Shown here: piece after piece, positions 1 to 10,851 of the stretch
Layout: every line of letters begins with the position of its first letter
Numbering within the stretch: the stretch's first letter is position 1
Origin: Yersinia vastinensis
Lineage (GTDB): Bacteria; Pseudomonadota; Gammaproteobacteria; Enterobacterales; Enterobacteriaceae
NCBI RefSeq assembly: GCF_902726565.1
Contig: NZ_CACVAF010000002.1
Location: 310,001 to 374,000, forward strand
Length of the DNA: 64,000 nucleotides
Reading direction: 5' to 3'
Made by a program: the position numbers and the translations under genes
Notes under the pieces: model-generated
What the model saw: only the letters and a program-made list of their open reading frames with translations
The model's database searches: none
What the model was told of the DNA's origin: nothing

Positions 1-707
1 ATAGCCTACCGGTGTCTATCTCCCTCGGGCTATGGAGCACACTGATAATTTATATGGTCTCCATTCCGCTAGGAATCAAAAAAGCGGTCCGAAATGGTAC
101 GGCATTTGATACTTGGAGCAGCACCTTAATTATTATTGGCTATGCCATCCCCTCTTTCTTGTTCGCTATTTTGCTGGTTGTACTGTTTTCGGGTGGCAGC
201 TATTTCGATTTATTCCCACTGCGTGGACTGGTGTCTAGCAACTGGGACACACTGCCGTGGTATAGCAAGATAACGGACTATCTGTGGCATATCACCTTGC
301 CGGTATTGGCGACAGTGATTGGTGGCTTCGCTACATTGACTATGCTGACTAAAAACTCATTCCTCGACGAAATACGCAAACAATATGTTGTCACTGCCCG
401 CGCCAAAGGGCTGCCCGAAGAAAAAATTCTGTATCGTCATGTATTCCGTAATGCCATGTTGTTGGTGATAGCCGGTTTCCCTGCCACCTTTATCAGCATG
501 TTCTTCACCGGTTCACTCCTGATAGAAGTGATGTTTTCGCTTAATGGCTTAGGATTGTTAGGTTATGACGCTACCTTGCAGCGCGACTATCCGGTGATGT
601 TTGGCACCCTTTATATTTTCACTCTGATTGGTTTGTTGCTAAACATTCTCAGCGATATCACCTATACCCTGGTTGATCCACGGATTGATTTTGAGGGCCG
701 CCAATAA
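1..707 (+). CDS. yejB: YejB, peptide ABC transporter permease (5' end outside window)
   Basis: Inner-membrane permease of the YejABEF oligopeptide importer, which takes up peptides and, in E. coli, microcin C. Only the C-terminal part (about 235 residues, reading from base 3) is inside the window; E. coli YejB is about 364 residues. Several hydrophobic segments are visible, and the cytoplasmic coupling loop is seen around [19 protein letters not shown], with the conserved A-x-x-x-G typical of binding-protein-dependent permeases. The stop TAA shares one base with the ATG of yejE (TAATG), so the two are translationally coupled. Identity rests on sequence resemblance plus the yejB-E-F gene order. 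Confidence 0.95.
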   Translation, partial: SLPVSISLGLWSTLIIYMVSIPLGIKKAVRNGTAFDTWSSTLIIIGYAIPSFLFAILLVVLFSGGSYFDLFPLRGLVSSNWDTLPWYSKITDYLWHITLPVLATVIGGFATLTMLTKNSFLDEIRKQYVVTARAKGLPEEKILYRHVFRNAMLLVIAGFPATFISMFFTGSLLIEVMFSLNGLGLLGYDATLQRDYPVMFGTLYIFTLIGLLLNILSDITYTLVDPRIDFEGRQ

Positions 708-1732
708 TGATACGGCTGAGTGCAATTAATCAGGCCCGATGGGCGCGATTTCGTCAAAACCGCCGTGGCTACTGGTCACTGTGGATTTTCCTGACACTGT
801 TTATTATCAGTCTATTTGCCGAGTTTATCGCCAATGATAAACCACTGCTGGTGAACTATCAGGGGCGAATCTATATGCCCTTTATGACCAATTACAGCGA
901 ATCAACCTTTGGCGGTATTTTAACCACGGCAGCCGATTACCAAGACCCTTATGTGCTGGCCAGAATTAAAGAAAATGGCTGGGCTATCTGGGCACCTATC
1001 CGTTTTAGCAATAACACCATTAATTTTGCCACTGATGTTCCCTTCCCCTCACCTCCCAGCCGCACCAATTTATTGGGTACGGACAGCACCGGCGGTGATG
1101 TGTTGGCTAAAGTCATTTATGGATTTCGTATCTCGCTGCTATTTGGCCTGACATTGACGCTATTTTCCAGTGTGATTGGGATTTGTGCCGGGGCAGTTCA
1201 AGGCTATTACGGCGGCCGGGTTGACCTGTGGGGCCAGCGCTTTATTGAAGTCTGGTCCGGTATGCCAACACTGTTTTTAGTGATTTTACTGTCCAGTATT
1301 GTGCAGCCAAATTTCTGGTGGTTATTGGCCATTACCGTAATATTCGGCTGGATGGGGTTAGTCGGTGTCGTTCGTGCAGAATTTTTGCGCACGCGAAATT
1401 ATGACTATATCCGCGCGGCGCGGGCCATGGGAGTGCGTGACCGAGTGATTATGTCACGTCATATGCTGCCTAACGCCATGGTCGCCACATTGACGTTTTT
1501 GCCTTTCATTCTATGTGGCTCAATCACCACCCTTACCTCACTCGATTTCCTCGGTTTTGGCCTACCAATGGGTTCTCCCTCACTAGGCGGACTGCTGCTG
1601 GAAGGTAAGAATAACCTTCAGGCGCCCTGGCTTGGGATCACTGCATTTTTGGTATTGGCCGTGCTGTTATCTCTGTTGATTTTTATCGGCGAAGCGGTAC
1701 GTGACGCCTTTGACCCAAGTAAGGTGTACTGA
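707..1732 (+). CDS. yejE: YejE, peptide ABC transporter permease
   Basis: Second membrane permease of the YejABEF peptide importer, 341 residues, the normal family length. A first membrane span (about residues 23-42) is followed by a long periplasmic loop and a cluster of C-terminal spans. The coupling loop that docks on the ATPase is visible as RNYDYIRAARAMGVRDRVI. The start ATG overlaps the yejB stop by one base, and yejF follows after one base, so this is one operon. Nothing looks damaged. Confidence 0.96.
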   Translation: MIRLSAINQARWARFRQNRRGYWSLWIFLTLFIISLFAEFIANDKPLLVNYQGRIYMPFMTNYSESTFGGILTTAADYQDPYVLARIKENGWAIWAPIRFSNNTINFATDVPFPSPPSRTNLLGTDSTGGDVLAKVIYGFRISLLFGLTLTLFSSVIGICAGAVQGYYGGRVDLWGQRFIEVWSGMPTLFLVILLSSIVQPNFWWLLAITVIFGWMGLVGVVRAEFLRTRNYDYIRAARAMGVRDRVIMSRHMLPNAMVATLTFLPFILCGSITTLTSLDFLGFGLPMGSPSLGGLLLEGKNNLQAPWLGITAFLVLAVLLSLLIFIGEAVRDAFDPSKVY

Positions 1733-1733
1733 T

Positions 1734-3326
1734 ATGGCGACCTCCCCACTTCTGGATATTCAAAATCTCAGTGTTGCATTTCGCCAAGCCGGTGTTGATC
1801 GTCAAGTTGTCAGCGAACTGTCATTACAGATAGAAACCGGTGAAACACTGGCTTTGGTCGGGGAGTCCGGCTCTGGCAAGAGTGTCACAGCTCTGTCTAT
1901 TTTACGTCTACTGCCCTCGCCCCCCGTCGTTTACCCAACCGGCGATATTCTGTTTGCGGGAACATCATTGTTACACGCTGATGAACCAACATTACGCCGT
2001 ATTCGCGGTGACCAGATTTCAATGATTTTTCAAGAGCCGATGGTCTCATTAAACCCATTACATACCATTGAGAAACAGCTGGCAGAAGTGCTGTCGCTGC
2101 ATCGGGGTATGCGTCAGGAAGTGGCTCGAACTGAGATTATTCAGTGTCTTGATCGGGTGGGGATTCGTCATGCCAAAAGCAGATTAGCCGATTTCCCACA
2201 TCAACTCTCCGGGGGCGAACGCCAGCGAGTGATGATTGCGATGGCGGTCTTGACGCAACCCAAGTTATTGATTGCCGATGAACCAACGACGGCGCTGGAT
2301 GTCTCGGTGCAAGCTCAAATTTTGAGTTTGCTGAAAGAGTTAAAGCAAGAAATGGGGATGAGTTTACTGTTTATCACTCATAACCTGAATATTGTGCGCC
2401 GGTTAGCAGACAACGTGGCGGTGATGCGTGAAGGACGCGTTGTTGAGCAAAATAGTCGTCAGGCTCTATTTAGTACACCACAGCATCCCTATACCCGCCA
2501 GCTACTGGATGCCGAGCCACAAGGTGACCCATTACCGCTGAACACCAACTTGCAACCCTTGCTTGAAGTTAAAGGGTTGCAAGTGGCTTTTCCCATCAAG
2601 CGAGGTTTATTACGCCGCACCGTCGCTCATCACTATGCGCTGAAAGATCTCAGTTTTGATTTAAAACCCGGCGAAAGTTTAGGGTTGGTGGGTGAGTCAG
2701 GCTCAGGGAAAAGCACCACCGGGTTGGCATTGCTGCGCTTACTGCCCTCCCAAGGCGAGATTTGGTTTAGTGGTCAACCGCTACACAATTTTTCACCAAA
2801 GCAAATGCTGCCCTATCGTAGCCGCATTCAAGTGGTGTTTCAGGACCCATACTCAGCACTTAACCCTCGCTTGAATGTTCAGCAGATTATTGCTGAAGGG
2901 CTGGAGGTGCATCAGAAACTCAGCGCCACACATCGCGAACAGCGAGTGATCAAAGCTATGGAAGAAGTTGGGTTGGATCCGGTGAGCCGTTATCGCTACC
3001 CGACAGAGTTCTCAGGCGGGCAGCGCCAGCGTATTGCCATTGCGCGAGCACTCATTCTGCAACCCCAGTTGCTGATCCTCGATGAGCCAACCTCATCATT
3101 GGATAAATCAGTACAGGCGCAAATTTTGGCTTTACTGAAATCCCTTCAACAACGCTACCAGCTCAGTTATCTGTTTATCAGCCATGACTTACAAGTTGTA
3201 CGCTCACTTTGCCATCAGGTGATTGTGTTAAAGCAAGGCGAAGTCGTGGAGCAAGGTGATTGTCGGGCGATATTTGCTGCGCCCAAACAGCAATATACTC
3301 AGCAATTGCTGCAATTTGCAGACTAG
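1734..3326 (+). CDS. yejF: YejF, fused dual ATP-binding protein of peptide importer
   Basis: ATPase of the YejABEF importer, with two ABC cassettes in one chain (530 residues). Cassette 1 has Walker A GESGSGKS, signature LSGGERQR and Walker B LLIADEPT. Cassette 2 repeats them as [17 protein letters not shown] and LLILDEPT. The ATG at 1734 is preferred over a start 33 bases upstream because it follows the yejE stop by one base and gives the length of E. coli YejF (529). It is the last gene of the importer operon and converges on yejG. Confidence 0.96.
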   Translation: MATSPLLDIQNLSVAFRQAGVDRQVVSELSLQIETGETLALVGESGSGKSVTALSILRLLPSPPVVYPTGDILFAGTSLLHADEPTLRRIRGDQISMIFQEPMVSLNPLHTIEKQLAEVLSLHRGMRQEVARTEIIQCLDRVGIRHAKSRLADFPHQLSGGERQRVMIAMAVLTQPKLLIADEPTTALDVSVQAQILSLLKELKQEMGMSLLFITHNLNIVRRLADNVAVMREGRVVEQNSRQALFSTPQHPYTRQLLDAEPQGDPLPLNTNLQPLLEVKGLQVAFPIKRGLLRRTVAHHYALKDLSFDLKPGESLGLVGESGSGKSTTGLALLRLLPSQGEIWFSGQPLHNFSPKQMLPYRSRIQVVFQDPYSALNPRLNVQQIIAEGLEVHQKLSATHREQRVIKAMEEVGLDPVSRYRYPTEFSGGQRQRIAIARALILQPQLLILDEPTSSLDKSVQAQILALLKSLQQRYQLSYLFISHDLQVVRSLCHQVIVLKQGEVVEQGDCRAIFAAPKQQYTQQLLQFAD

Positions 3327-3352
3327 TTTGCTGAAGATCGGGAATCAAGACA

Positions 3353-3390
3353 TAAAAAAGCGCCAGCATGGATAACTGACGAGTAGCGCT
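3353..3390 (-). terminator. Possible intrinsic terminator of yejG
   Basis: Read on the minus strand, arms AGCGC and GCGCT enclose a long loop and are followed by a run of six T (A run at 3354-3359). The stem is short and the loop long, so it is a weak prediction. Confidence 0.4.
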
Positions 3391-3408
3391 GACGAACGCG
3401 ATCGCACG

Positions 3409-3756
3409 TCAGAAGGGATAGAGCGCCGTCATCGTTTCAGCAATAGCAACACCCACATCTTTCAGACGGCACATAGTGGCACTTTCATCTTGATTATGGA
3501 CAAACAAGCAAGGCTCGCCTTCCCATTCAACAATGGCGGAATCCACTTGTATCTCTTGTAACGAGAGATGGAGCCGCTGCATGATAATTTGCGCATGTGT
3601 GCCATCGTGGCTGAGTAATTTCAGCCCCATAAGGTCATTATTGGTATCGTCTATCGCCGTCAGTGGTATCGGCTCAACTTTGACGCCGATGAAACCAGAT
3701 AACCAACGGTAACTTTGCGGCAGACGATGTACTACCGAAAGTTGGATATTATTCAC
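3409..3756 (-). CDS. yejG: YejG family protein
   Basis: Small conserved enterobacterial protein (115 residues) without an established biochemical function that I can state with certainty. It resembles E. coli YejG along its whole length, for example HRLPQSYRWLSGF near the N-terminus, EGEPCLFV in the middle and CRLKDVGVAIAE near the end. The start codon is GTG, preceded by AGGA at suitable spacing. It sits convergent to yejF and in the same relative place as in E. coli, between yejF and bcr. Confidence 0.9.
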   Translation of the reverse strand: MNNIQLSVVHRLPQSYRWLSGFIGVKVEPIPLTAIDDTNNDLMGLKLLSHDGTHAQIIMQRLHLSLQEIQVDSAIVEWEGEPCLFVHNQDESATMCRLKDVGVAIAETMTALYPF

Positions 3757-4463
3757 GTATTTTTCCTAGTTAAAATAAAAAATCAAAAAACCATAAAAGC
3801 ACCACAATGACTCACACTCACTAAAGTTATAGCCGCTAAGTTGGTATTGTGCTTGATTCAAACCTCATCAAAACACAACATTGATAACAATTTAGAAACT
3901 AAAAACCAACAATGCTACTTTTGTGCTGTTTTCAACCTTGATTCAGTCATCAGTGCCAAGCCCGAGACTGCCGGTTTGGGATTTAGATCCCATTTTTCGT
4001 TATATTTATACCTTTATGGCGGCTATCTCAACCATTTTTCTTGCAAACACGTTACCTAATACCAGCCAATATTTTACATTTCAGGAACAAATCAGCGTCA
4101 TACCATGCGAATAAAGTTCAATTAATTAATTGATAAATATATATATTCACTGATATCCGTCACCTTTTTACGCGAAGAAATAACAGATAAAAATTACGTC
4201 GCAACAATTTAGATGTTTTTATAATATTGCTCAAAAAGTTAACAATATGGTGCCAAGCATAACTATGCAATGAATAATGATATGCATGCTTATTATGTTG
4301 ATGAAGCGCAAGAATCTGCTGCTTTTTCGTGGCAATTAGAGCGATATTTAACAAAGTGAAGGGAAGCAGAGGAAGGATTTAAGCATGATGTTAATTAATG
4401 GCTAGTGACTCATAAAAGACATAAGAAGAGGTTCGAGCACCTCCTCTCATGCCTAAGTATGAA
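3757..4463. other. Intergenic region yejG-bcr
   Basis: About 700 bases without a convincing gene. The reading frames here are short, AT-rich and without recognisable protein character. It holds the upstream region of yejG and, near 4405-4455, an imperfect inverted repeat (GAGGT/ACCTC core, extended by wobble pairs) that could end bcr transcription but lacks a strong T run. Confidence 0.5.
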
Positions 4464-5681
4464 TTATTTCACCGCATCTTTATGAGGGCGGCTGGCATAA
4501 AGATAAAACAGCATGGCGACAATAATACAAAATGCCATTGAGCTGACCATAGGCCAGGCACTACGCGATGGTGCCATCGACAACAACGTTCCCACAATCG
4601 CGCCGATACCAAAACGCAAAGTCCCGGCCAGAGAAGAGGCCGTACCTGCCATATGCGGGAAATCATCCAAGATAACAGCCATGGCATTCGAGGTGATCAT
4701 CGCGATACAGCCAACATAAGCCGCTACACCCAATACCAGTGCCCAGAACCCCAAGCCGGTAGCACAAACCACCAGCAACCAGATTCCCATAACAAGTTGC
4801 ACCAACATACCAAAGCGGAACATTTTCAATGCTCCGAAGCGGCGAACATTGCGGCTGTTAATCAGTGTCATCAAGAATAGAAAGACAATATTCAGCGCGA
4901 AATAATAACCAAAGTTCTGCGGAGAAACGCCGTTTAAATCGATATAGACAAAAGGACCGGCACTCAGGAATGAGAACATCCCAGCAAAAGAGAAGCCGCT
5001 GGCTAGCATGTAGCTCAGGACCCGCTTATGACGGAATAAAGTGGCGAAATTGCCAATAGTGGTACGCAAGTGAAACCGCTGTCGTTTTTCTTGCGGCAAA
5101 GTTTCTTTGATAAACAGTGAAACCAATATCGCGGCCACCAACGCAGCACCCGCCATAGTCCAGAAGATAGCATGCCAGCTAAACCACACCAGCAACGCCC
5201 CGCCAATGATCGGTGCCAAGAGCGGTGCGATAGTCATCACCAAAACCACAAAAGACATCATGCGGGAGAAATCGTCTTTGGTGAACATGTCTCGCATCAA
5301 GGCATTAATCACCACACTCGCGGCGGCTGCCGACAAACCATGCAGGAAACGCATGTTAATTAATTGTTCAATCGATTGCGCCATAGCACAAGCCATCCCG
5401 GCAAGCGCGAAGATTAGCGTCCCCCAGAAAATGACCGGCTTGCGCCCAAGGCTATCGGCCATTGGCCCATAGAACATCTGCCCGATAGCAAATCCCAGCA
5501 CGTATGCGCTTAAGGTCATCTGCACCGAACCACTCTCTACACCAAACTCTTGGGCAATCGTGGGCATGGCGGGAAGATACATATCAATCGCCAGCGGCAT
5601 CAGCATCGACAACAAGCCCAGGATAAAGATTAAGCCAAAGTGGGATGTCCGATTTTTCTCTTCTTGATTACTGGCAAGCAC
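4464..5681 (-). CDS. bcr: Bcr/CflA family drug efflux transporter
   Basis: Major-facilitator exporter of the 12-TM drug:H+ antiporter type; E. coli Bcr confers bicyclomycin resistance and exports dipeptides and cysteine. The segment [12 protein letters not shown] is the family loop 2-3 motif, and LPFxxxxP-type motif A/C regions are typical of Bcr. I choose the GTG at 5681 (405 residues): it has AAGGAG nine bases upstream and gives the E. coli length (396), whereas the longer frame to 5753 adds a non-homologous leader. It lies 91 bases downstream of rsuA in the same orientation, as in E. coli. Confidence 0.93.
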   Translation of the reverse strand: MLASNQEEKNRTSHFGLIFILGLLSMLMPLAIDMYLPAMPTIAQEFGVESGSVQMTLSAYVLGFAIGQMFYGPMADSLGRKPVIFWGTLIFALAGMACAMAQSIEQLINMRFLHGLSAAAASVVINALMRDMFTKDDFSRMMSFVVLVMTIAPLLAPIIGGALLVWFSWHAIFWTMAGAALVAAILVSLFIKETLPQEKRQRFHLRTTIGNFATLFRHKRVLSYMLASGFSFAGMFSFLSAGPFVYIDLNGVSPQNFGYYFALNIVFLFLMTLINSRNVRRFGALKMFRFGMLVQLVMGIWLLVVCATGLGFWALVLGVAAYVGCIAMITSNAMAVILDDFPHMAGTASSLAGTLRFGIGAIVGTLLSMAPSRSAWPMVSSMAFCIIVAMLFYLYASRPHKDAVK

Positions 5682-5772
5682 GTTCAATAACTCCTTCAAT
5701 AACCTGTAGTCGGTTATATCAACGGCAAAACAGCGTGGAAACCATTCGCCCACGCTGCAATAGAAAAATCAC

Positions 5773-6480
5773 TTACAGATGTGGTGCGCCGACACTCGCA
5801 ATCTCTTCTGCCGTTAGTGGGCGATACTCGCCAGGTGCCAAATCATCATCGAGCCTGATTTCACCAATTCGCTCACGGTGCAGTTCTACTACCCTATTTC
5901 CGACGGCCGCGAACATCCGTTTAACCTGATGATAACGCCCTTCGCTGATGGTCAGACGCACCAACTGCGGCTCGATAACTTCAAGCAGTGCCGGTTTGGT
6001 CAGGGATTTTTCGTTATGCAGTTGTACGCCGTCAGCAAATTGCTGCGCCGTATCATCGGCCAGTGGATGTTCCAATGTCACCAGATAGGTTTTTTCACAA
6101 TGGTGGCGCGGCGAGGTGATACGGTGTGACCACTGACCATCGTCGGTCATCAGTACCAACCCTGTAGTATCAATGTCTAACCGACCGGCAGCATGAAGTT
6201 TGTATGCTACTGGTTCATCAAGGAAATATAGCACCGTAGGATGATCCGGATCGTCGGTTGAGCACACGTAGCCTTGTGGCTTGTTCAGCATAAAGTAACG
6301 TGGACCAACCATTTGTTGTAATGGGTTGCCATCAAATCTCACGTCCTGCTCTGGGGTTAGCTTAATGGCACCACTTTTAACCACTTCACCATCAATGGTA
6401 ACTCGCTTTGCCCGTAGCTCGCGCGCGACCAACGCCCGGCTGACACCTAATTGCTGAGATAAAAACTTGTCCAATCGCAT
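5773..6480 (-). CDS. rsuA: 16S rRNA pseudouridine(516) synthase RsuA
   Basis: Converts U516 of 16S rRNA to pseudouridine on the assembling small subunit. The 235-residue chain has an N-terminal S4 RNA-binding domain (about 1-60) and the RluB/RsuA catalytic domain with [10 protein letters not shown], where Asp102 is the nucleophile position known from E. coli RsuA. The length matches the family (231). It precedes bcr and is divergent from radD, as in E. coli. Confidence 0.96.
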   Translation of the reverse strand: MRLDKFLSQQLGVSRALVARELRAKRVTIDGEVVKSGAIKLTPEQDVRFDGNPLQQMVGPRYFMLNKPQGYVCSTDDPDHPTVLYFLDEPVAYKLHAAGRLDIDTTGLVLMTDDGQWSHRITSPRHHCEKTYLVTLEHPLADDTAQQFADGVQLHNEKSLTKPALLEVIEPQLVRLTISEGRYHQVKRMFAAVGNRVVELHRERIGEIRLDDDLAPGEYRPLTAEEIASVGAPHL

Positions 6481-6855
6481 TGAATCTACTTTGCCTGTTG
6501 TATAGTCGTGCCCGTGACAGGCACGATACCGTAATCACGCCTACATCTTGAAAAATGAGGGGAATTATACGGTGTGGAATGAATGAAGCCGTAAAGTTAT
6601 ATAGAGGAAAATTATTCGCTGTCTAACCAACCTAATCCACCAGTATAGCGGCGGTTGTCATATCATCCTAGAAACAGTTGCAACCAGCCCCTTATTTAGA
6701 AACTGCATCGTGGTAAAATTCAGTTATCGCCCCAGCCCCGCCAATCGGCATAATAGAGAGTAGAAATTTTTTCACTACGGGTAGAGAGAAATGTTGTTTA
6801 TATCCGGTAAAAGAGTGTTGCAAATGATGTCTTCCGCCAACGGCCATAACCTGTA
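6481..6855. other. Intergenic region rsuA-radD (divergent promoters)
   Basis: 375 bases between two divergent genes. It must carry both promoters, but I see no promoter with clear consensus boxes and no small gene. Confidence 0.5.
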
Positions 6856-8613
6856 ATGGCATTTACATTACGCCCTTATCAGCAAGAGGCGGTGGATGCC
6901 ACCCTTGCCCATTTTCGTCGACATGCCGAACCCGCTCTGATTGTTTTGCCTACCGGGGCAGGTAAAAGTCTGGTCATTGCCGAACTGGCAAAGCTGGCTC
7001 GTGGCCGCGTTCTGGTGCTGGCGCATGTCAAAGAATTGGTTGCGCAAAATCATGCCAAATACTGTGCCTACGGTTTAGAAGCTGATATTTTCGCCGCGGG
7101 TTTACAGCAACGCCAAAGTGAAGGGAAAGTTGTTTTTGGGAGCGTGCAATCAGTCGCGCGAAATCTTTCCCTATTTGATAGTGCTTTTTCATTGTTAATT
7201 ATTGATGAATGCCATCGCATCAGTGACGAAGATGACAGCCAATATCAGCAAATTATTCAACATTTACGCAGCACCAACCCGCGCCTGCGACTATTGGGGC
7301 TGACAGCCACACCTTATCGTCTGGGCAAGGGGTGGATTTATCAATTCCATTATCACGGCATTACGCGCGGTGATGGAAAATCACTGTTCCGCGATTGTAT
7401 TTATGAATTACCCCTGCGCTATATGATCAAACACGGTTTTCTGGTGCCCCCAGAGCGGTTAGATATGCCGGTAGTGCAATACGATTTCAGCCGTCTGACC
7501 AGCAACAGTGACGGGATGTTCCGTGAAGCAGATTTAGACCGTGAACTTAAACAGCAGCAAAGAATCACCCCACATATTGTTAGCCAAATAATTGAATATG
7601 CCGCCCAGCGCCGTGGAGTGATGATTTTTGCCGCCACCGTCGAACACGCCAAAGAGGTCTACGGATTACTGCCTCAGGGTGAAGCGGCGCTGATCAGTGC
7701 CGGGACACCCCCTGCGGAACGCGATGCATTAATTACCGCCTTTAAAGCACAACAATTACACTACTTGGTGAATGTTGCTGTATTGACGACCGGTTTTGAT
7801 GCTCCTCATGTTGATTTAATTGCCATTCTTCGCCCGACGGAATCAGTCAGCTTATATCAACAAATTGTCGGACGTGGCTTGCGACTCTTTCCGGGCAAAA
7901 AAGACTGTTTGATTCTAGATTATGCGGGTAATCCCCATGATCTTTTCACACCCGAAGTTGGCACCAGTAAACCCCATAGCGATAGCCAACCCGTGCAAGT
8001 TTTTTGCCCGGACTGTGGTTTTGCCAATATTTTTTGGGGGAAATGTACCGCGTCAGGCGAAATTATCGAACACTTTGGCCGCCGCTGTCAGGGCTGGTTT
8101 GAGGATGACAGCGGTAGCAGAGCGCAATGTGACTACCGCTTCCGCTTTAAATCCTGTCCTCATTGTGGGGCTGAAAATGATATTGCTGCGCGCCGCTGTC
8201 ATCAGTGTCAGGAAGTGCTGGTCGACCCCGACGATATGCTAAAAGCCGCATTGAAATTGAAAGACGCATTAGTACTGCGCTGTGGCGGCATGAGTCTGGA
8301 GTCTGGGCATGATGCAAAGGGTGAATGGCTAAAAATGACCTATTACGACGAAGATGGCACCAATACCAGCGAACGTTTTCGGTTAACCACACCAGCACAG
8401 CGGATGGCTTTTGAGCAAATTTTCCTACGCCCCCATCAACGAGCGCCGGGAATTACACTAAAATGGCAAACCGCAGCAGATATTATTGCTCAACAAGCAC
8501 TATTGCGTTATCCAGATTTTGTTGTCGCCCGGCGCCGTGGACAATGGTGGCAAATTCGAGAAAAGATATTTGATTATCAGGGGCGTTTTAGAAAAGCAGA
8601 CTCGTTGGCTTAA
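6856..8613 (+). CDS. radD: RadD (YejH), superfamily 2 DNA repair helicase-like ATPase
   Basis: DEAD/DEAH-type ATPase; E. coli RadD (YejH) aids repair of double-strand breaks and interacts with SSB. The 585-residue chain shows Walker A LPTGAGKS near residue 31, Walker B/motif II as DECH, motif III LTATPYR, and motif [17 protein letters not shown]. The C-terminal third carries zinc-binding-like cysteine pairs (CPDCGF..., CPHCGAEND..., CHQC), as in E. coli RadD (586 residues). Its stop is directly followed by a tandem repeat of 120 bases and then the rplY promoter. Confidence 0.95.
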   Translation: MAFTLRPYQQEAVDATLAHFRRHAEPALIVLPTGAGKSLVIAELAKLARGRVLVLAHVKELVAQNHAKYCAYGLEADIFAAGLQQRQSEGKVVFGSVQSVARNLSLFDSAFSLLIIDECHRISDEDDSQYQQIIQHLRSTNPRLRLLGLTATPYRLGKGWIYQFHYHGITRGDGKSLFRDCIYELPLRYMIKHGFLVPPERLDMPVVQYDFSRLTSNSDGMFREADLDRELKQQQRITPHIVSQIIEYAAQRRGVMIFAATVEHAKEVYGLLPQGEAALISAGTPPAERDALITAFKAQQLHYLVNVAVLTTGFDAPHVDLIAILRPTESVSLYQQIVGRGLRLFPGKKDCLILDYAGNPHDLFTPEVGTSKPHSDSQPVQVFCPDCGFANIFWGKCTASGEIIEHFGRRCQGWFEDDSGSRAQCDYRFRFKSCPHCGAENDIAARRCHQCQEVLVDPDDMLKAALKLKDALVLRCGGMSLESGHDAKGEWLKMTYYDEDGTNTSERFRLTTPAQRMAFEQIFLRPHQRAPGITLKWQTAADIIAQQALLRYPDFVVARRRGQWWQIREKIFDYQGRFRKADSLA

Positions 8614-8620
8614 CACATAC

Positions 8621-8880
8621 AACCAACACGCTGTAGCGCCATGCGAAGCAGATAACCCAGTTATTGGCGTTACAGCAAGGCGGCAAGTGAAAGAGTTCCG
8701 ATGAGCTTACATCAGTAAGTGATTCGGGCGAGAGAACGTAGCCAACACCGCTGTAGCACCACGCGAAGCAGATAACCCAGTTATTGGCGTTACAGCAAGG
8801 CGGCAAGTGAAAGAGTCCCGATGAGCTTACATCAGTAAGTGATTCGGGCGAGAGAATGTAGCCAACACCGCTGTAGCACC
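8621..8880. repeat. Tandem 120-bp repeat, 2.2 copies, with internal hairpin
   Basis: Bases 8641-8760 and 8761-8880 are two head-to-tail copies of a 120-base unit with only three mismatches. They are preceded by 20 bases (8621-8640) equal to the unit's end, so the array has 2.17 copies. Each unit contains an imperfect palindrome centred on CTTACATCAGTAAG with flanking CCCGA/TCGGG arms. Related hairpin repeats are common in Yersinia and Serratia intergenic regions (from memory); the exact family name I cannot confirm. It sits between the radD stop and the rplY promoter. Confidence 0.9.
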
Positions 8881-8907
8881 AAGAACGCAGGTTATATGCG
8901 GTATTGT

Positions 8908-8936
8908 TTGCTGTCTGGCTGAGACTTCGCTAGAAT
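8908..8936 (+). promoter_or_regulatory. Predicted sigma-70 promoter of rplY
   Basis: TTGCTG (8908-8913), 17 bases, TAGAAT (8931-8936). Transcription would begin near 8943 and give a leader of about 90 bases before rplY. Confidence 0.65.
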
Positions 8937-8942
8937 ATCGCC

Positions 8943-9035
8943 CGCTTTGCTCTGGGTTTACCCGATCAAAGCCGACTATCGAACCTGTTGCTGGGTCGCC
9001 TGTAGCAGGGTAAATTTTCTTTAAGAGAAAACCAA
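8943..9035 (+). promoter_or_regulatory. rplY 5' leader, probable L25 autoregulatory region
   Basis: Untranslated leader of about 93 bases upstream of rplY. Autogenous control of rplY by L25 binding to its own mRNA leader is known in E. coli and relatives. I see complementary segments in the leader that could fold, but I did not establish a full match to the published structure, so function is inferred from position. Confidence 0.5.
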
Positions 9036-9320
9036 ATGACCACTATCAATGTAGAAGTACGTAAAGACCAGGGTAAGGGTGCGAGCCGCCGCCTGCGTGC
9101 AGCAAATAAATTTCCGGCAATCATTTACGGTGGTTCAGAAGCAGCAATCGCTATTGAACTTGATCATGACACCACCAAGAACCTTGAATTGAAACCGGGC
9201 TTTTATGATTCAGTACTGACTCTGGTTGTTGACGGTAAAGAAACCAAAGTTAAAGTACAGGCTGTTCAGCGTCACGCTTTCAAGCCAAAACTGACTCATA
9301 TCGACTTCGTTCGCGTTTAA
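9036..9320 (+). CDS. rplY: 50S ribosomal protein L25
   Basis: Short (non-CTC) form of bL25, 94 residues, which binds 5S rRNA in the large subunit. The whole chain matches the E. coli protein type, with [13 protein letters not shown] near the start and HIDFVRV at the end. A purine-rich TTAAGAGAAAACC precedes the ATG. It is monocistronic, with its own promoter and a strong terminator 35 bases after the stop. Confidence 0.98.
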   Translation: MTTINVEVRKDQGKGASRRLRAANKFPAIIYGGSEAAIAIELDHDTTKNLELKPGFYDSVLTLVVDGKETKVKVQAVQRHAFKPKLTHIDFVRV

Positions 9321-9353
9321 TCGCGTCGCTTTCGATATTCGGGACGCCGAAAT

Positions 9354-9382
9354 AAAAAACGCCGCTTATGCGGCGTTTTTTA
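9354..9382. terminator. Bidirectional intrinsic terminator between rplY and yejK
   Basis: Stem ACGCCGC (9359-9365)/GCGGCGT (9370-9376) with loop TTAT, a T run on the rplY side and an A run on the other, so it can end both converging genes. Confidence 0.9.
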
Positions 9383-9414
9383 TTGGCTAAACATTTTACT
9401 GATACAATATACAG

Positions 9415-10419
9415 TCACTTCTTGCCCGCATTACGCTGCAACTGATCTCGCAGGTTTGGTGGCGTGCCTCTGATAGTCAATGTATCTGTCGCGGGATCCC
9501 AGAAAATACGTTCCCCCAGCAACAATGCGTCAAAATTGATACTCAACCCACCACCGCTGCCGGCAAATTTGGTCAACTGACGCAGTGTTCCGCGATCCGC
9601 TGGGAAGCTCTCTTCCAGTGCATAACCTTGCTCGACAGAAAATTGCTGGAAATCCTTTTCGCCCAACTTAGGTAATTCTTGTGCAAGCTCCTGCAAAGCA
9701 ATCTCTTCACCCGCCTGCAACTGCTCATTACAGTAGCTATATACCTGCTGGCGGTATGCCTGACGCTCATTTTTGCCAAGCTCTGCATCTGCACAATAGT
9801 CGTCAACTGCCTGCAATAAACCACGGTTTTGTGCTTTAGTATCCAGCCCCTCAGACGCAGACAGGAAATCCATAAAGAAGTCAGATACTTTGCGCCCAAC
9901 CCGCCCTTTCAGGAAGGTCAAATAGCGGGTTGACTCTGGATTATTTTCCCACTCTGTCAAATCGATACGGGCCACGATATCAGCACGATTGATATCGAGA
10001 TAATGGGTGGTACTCAGATCAAGCTGCTCATTCACTCGCATACTATTACAACTGCTCAACACCGAGATCAGCAAATATTCCACAGCCAAGTAGCGGTATT
10101 GGCAAAACAGCACCACACCACCTTCAGCAAACGGATATTTCGCTAACTCATCGCGTAAACGCCCGGTTACTGCGCGACTAAAGCTGAGGAAGTCTTCATC
10201 ACCCTTACGGCTTCGTTTCAGTGCTTCAGCTAACTCACTTTGCTCATTAAACAGCCCGTAAGCTTTGCTTTTGGCACTGTAAACCCGATGCAGCTCGGCC
10301 ATCATTTCTTCGACTACAGCATTGGTTGGTAACAGTGAATCGCGCAACACCACATCAAGCGTTTGCTCATCACGCTTGATAAGCTGATGTAAGGCTATCT
10401 GGTCAATATCCAGACTCAT
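9415..10419 (-). CDS. yejK: Nucleoid-associated protein YejK (NdpA)
   Basis: Nucleoid-associated protein of the NdpA/37-kDa family, 334 residues (E. coli YejK 335). It was first found on the bacterial nucleoid and interacts with topoisomerases in E. coli. Sequence resemblance is high along the chain, for example the C-terminal block with [16 protein letters not shown]. It is divergent from yejL-yejM. Its leader contains a long-range inverted repeat (AGGGGCG at 10440-10446, CGCCCCT at 10491-10497). Confidence 0.94.
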   Translation of the reverse strand: MSLDIDQIALHQLIKRDEQTLDVVLRDSLLPTNAVVEEMMAELHRVYSAKSKAYGLFNEQSELAEALKRSRKGDEDFLSFSRAVTGRLRDELAKYPFAEGGVVLFCQYRYLAVEYLLISVLSSCNSMRVNEQLDLSTTHYLDINRADIVARIDLTEWENNPESTRYLTFLKGRVGRKVSDFFMDFLSASEGLDTKAQNRGLLQAVDDYCADAELGKNERQAYRQQVYSYCNEQLQAGEEIALQELAQELPKLGEKDFQQFSVEQGYALEESFPADRGTLRQLTKFAGSGGGLSINFDALLLGERIFWDPATDTLTIRGTPPNLRDQLQRNAGKK

Positions 10420-10596
10420 GATAAATACTCCTTTTGGCTAGGGGCGTATTCAATCACTGATGCCTGAGAGCTGCAACCCAAAAGCTATCGCGCCCCTCAA
10501 TTAATGGCTAATGATTCTTAATGCTATAAAATAGCGGAAAAGCGCGTCTCTATACGGTAAGATATGGGACTTTGTCAGGTGTTGAGCACAATTTTT

Positions 10597-10824
10597 ATGC
10601 CACAATCATCCCGTTATAGCGACGAACACGTTGAACAATTGCTATCTGAATTGGTCAGCGTACTGGAAAAACACCGTACCCCAACCGACCTTTCTTTAAT
10701 GGTTTTGGGGAATATGGTAACAAATCTGATCAATACCAGCATTGCCCCCGCGCAACGCAAAGTATTGGCGCGTTCTTTCGCTGAGGCCCTTCAAGCTTCA
10801 GTACGTGAAGATAAAGCTCATTAA
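10597..10824 (+). CDS. yejL: YejL, small UPF0352 family protein
   Basis: 75-residue helical protein of unknown molecular function, strongly conserved ([16 protein letters not shown] at the start, [19 protein letters not shown] in the centre, EDKAH at the end). I choose the ATG at 10597, which gives exactly the E. coli length; a start 33 bases upstream would add a non-conserved leader. It ends 27 bases before yejM, so the two probably share a transcript. Confidence 0.95.
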
Positions 10825-10851
10825 TTTATCGGCCAAGACTGCAATCTCAAT

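Noticed and set aside
3841-4114. Two overlapping small plus-strand frames between yejG and bcr
   Set aside because: No ribosome site, AT-rich composition and no protein-like character; overlapping each other in different frames.
5107-5472. 121-codon frame opposite bcr
   Set aside because: Antisense to a well-recognised transporter, low-complexity translation, no ribosome site.
8621-8880. CRISPR array
   Set aside because: Units are 120 bases head-to-tail without spacers; a plain tandem repeat.
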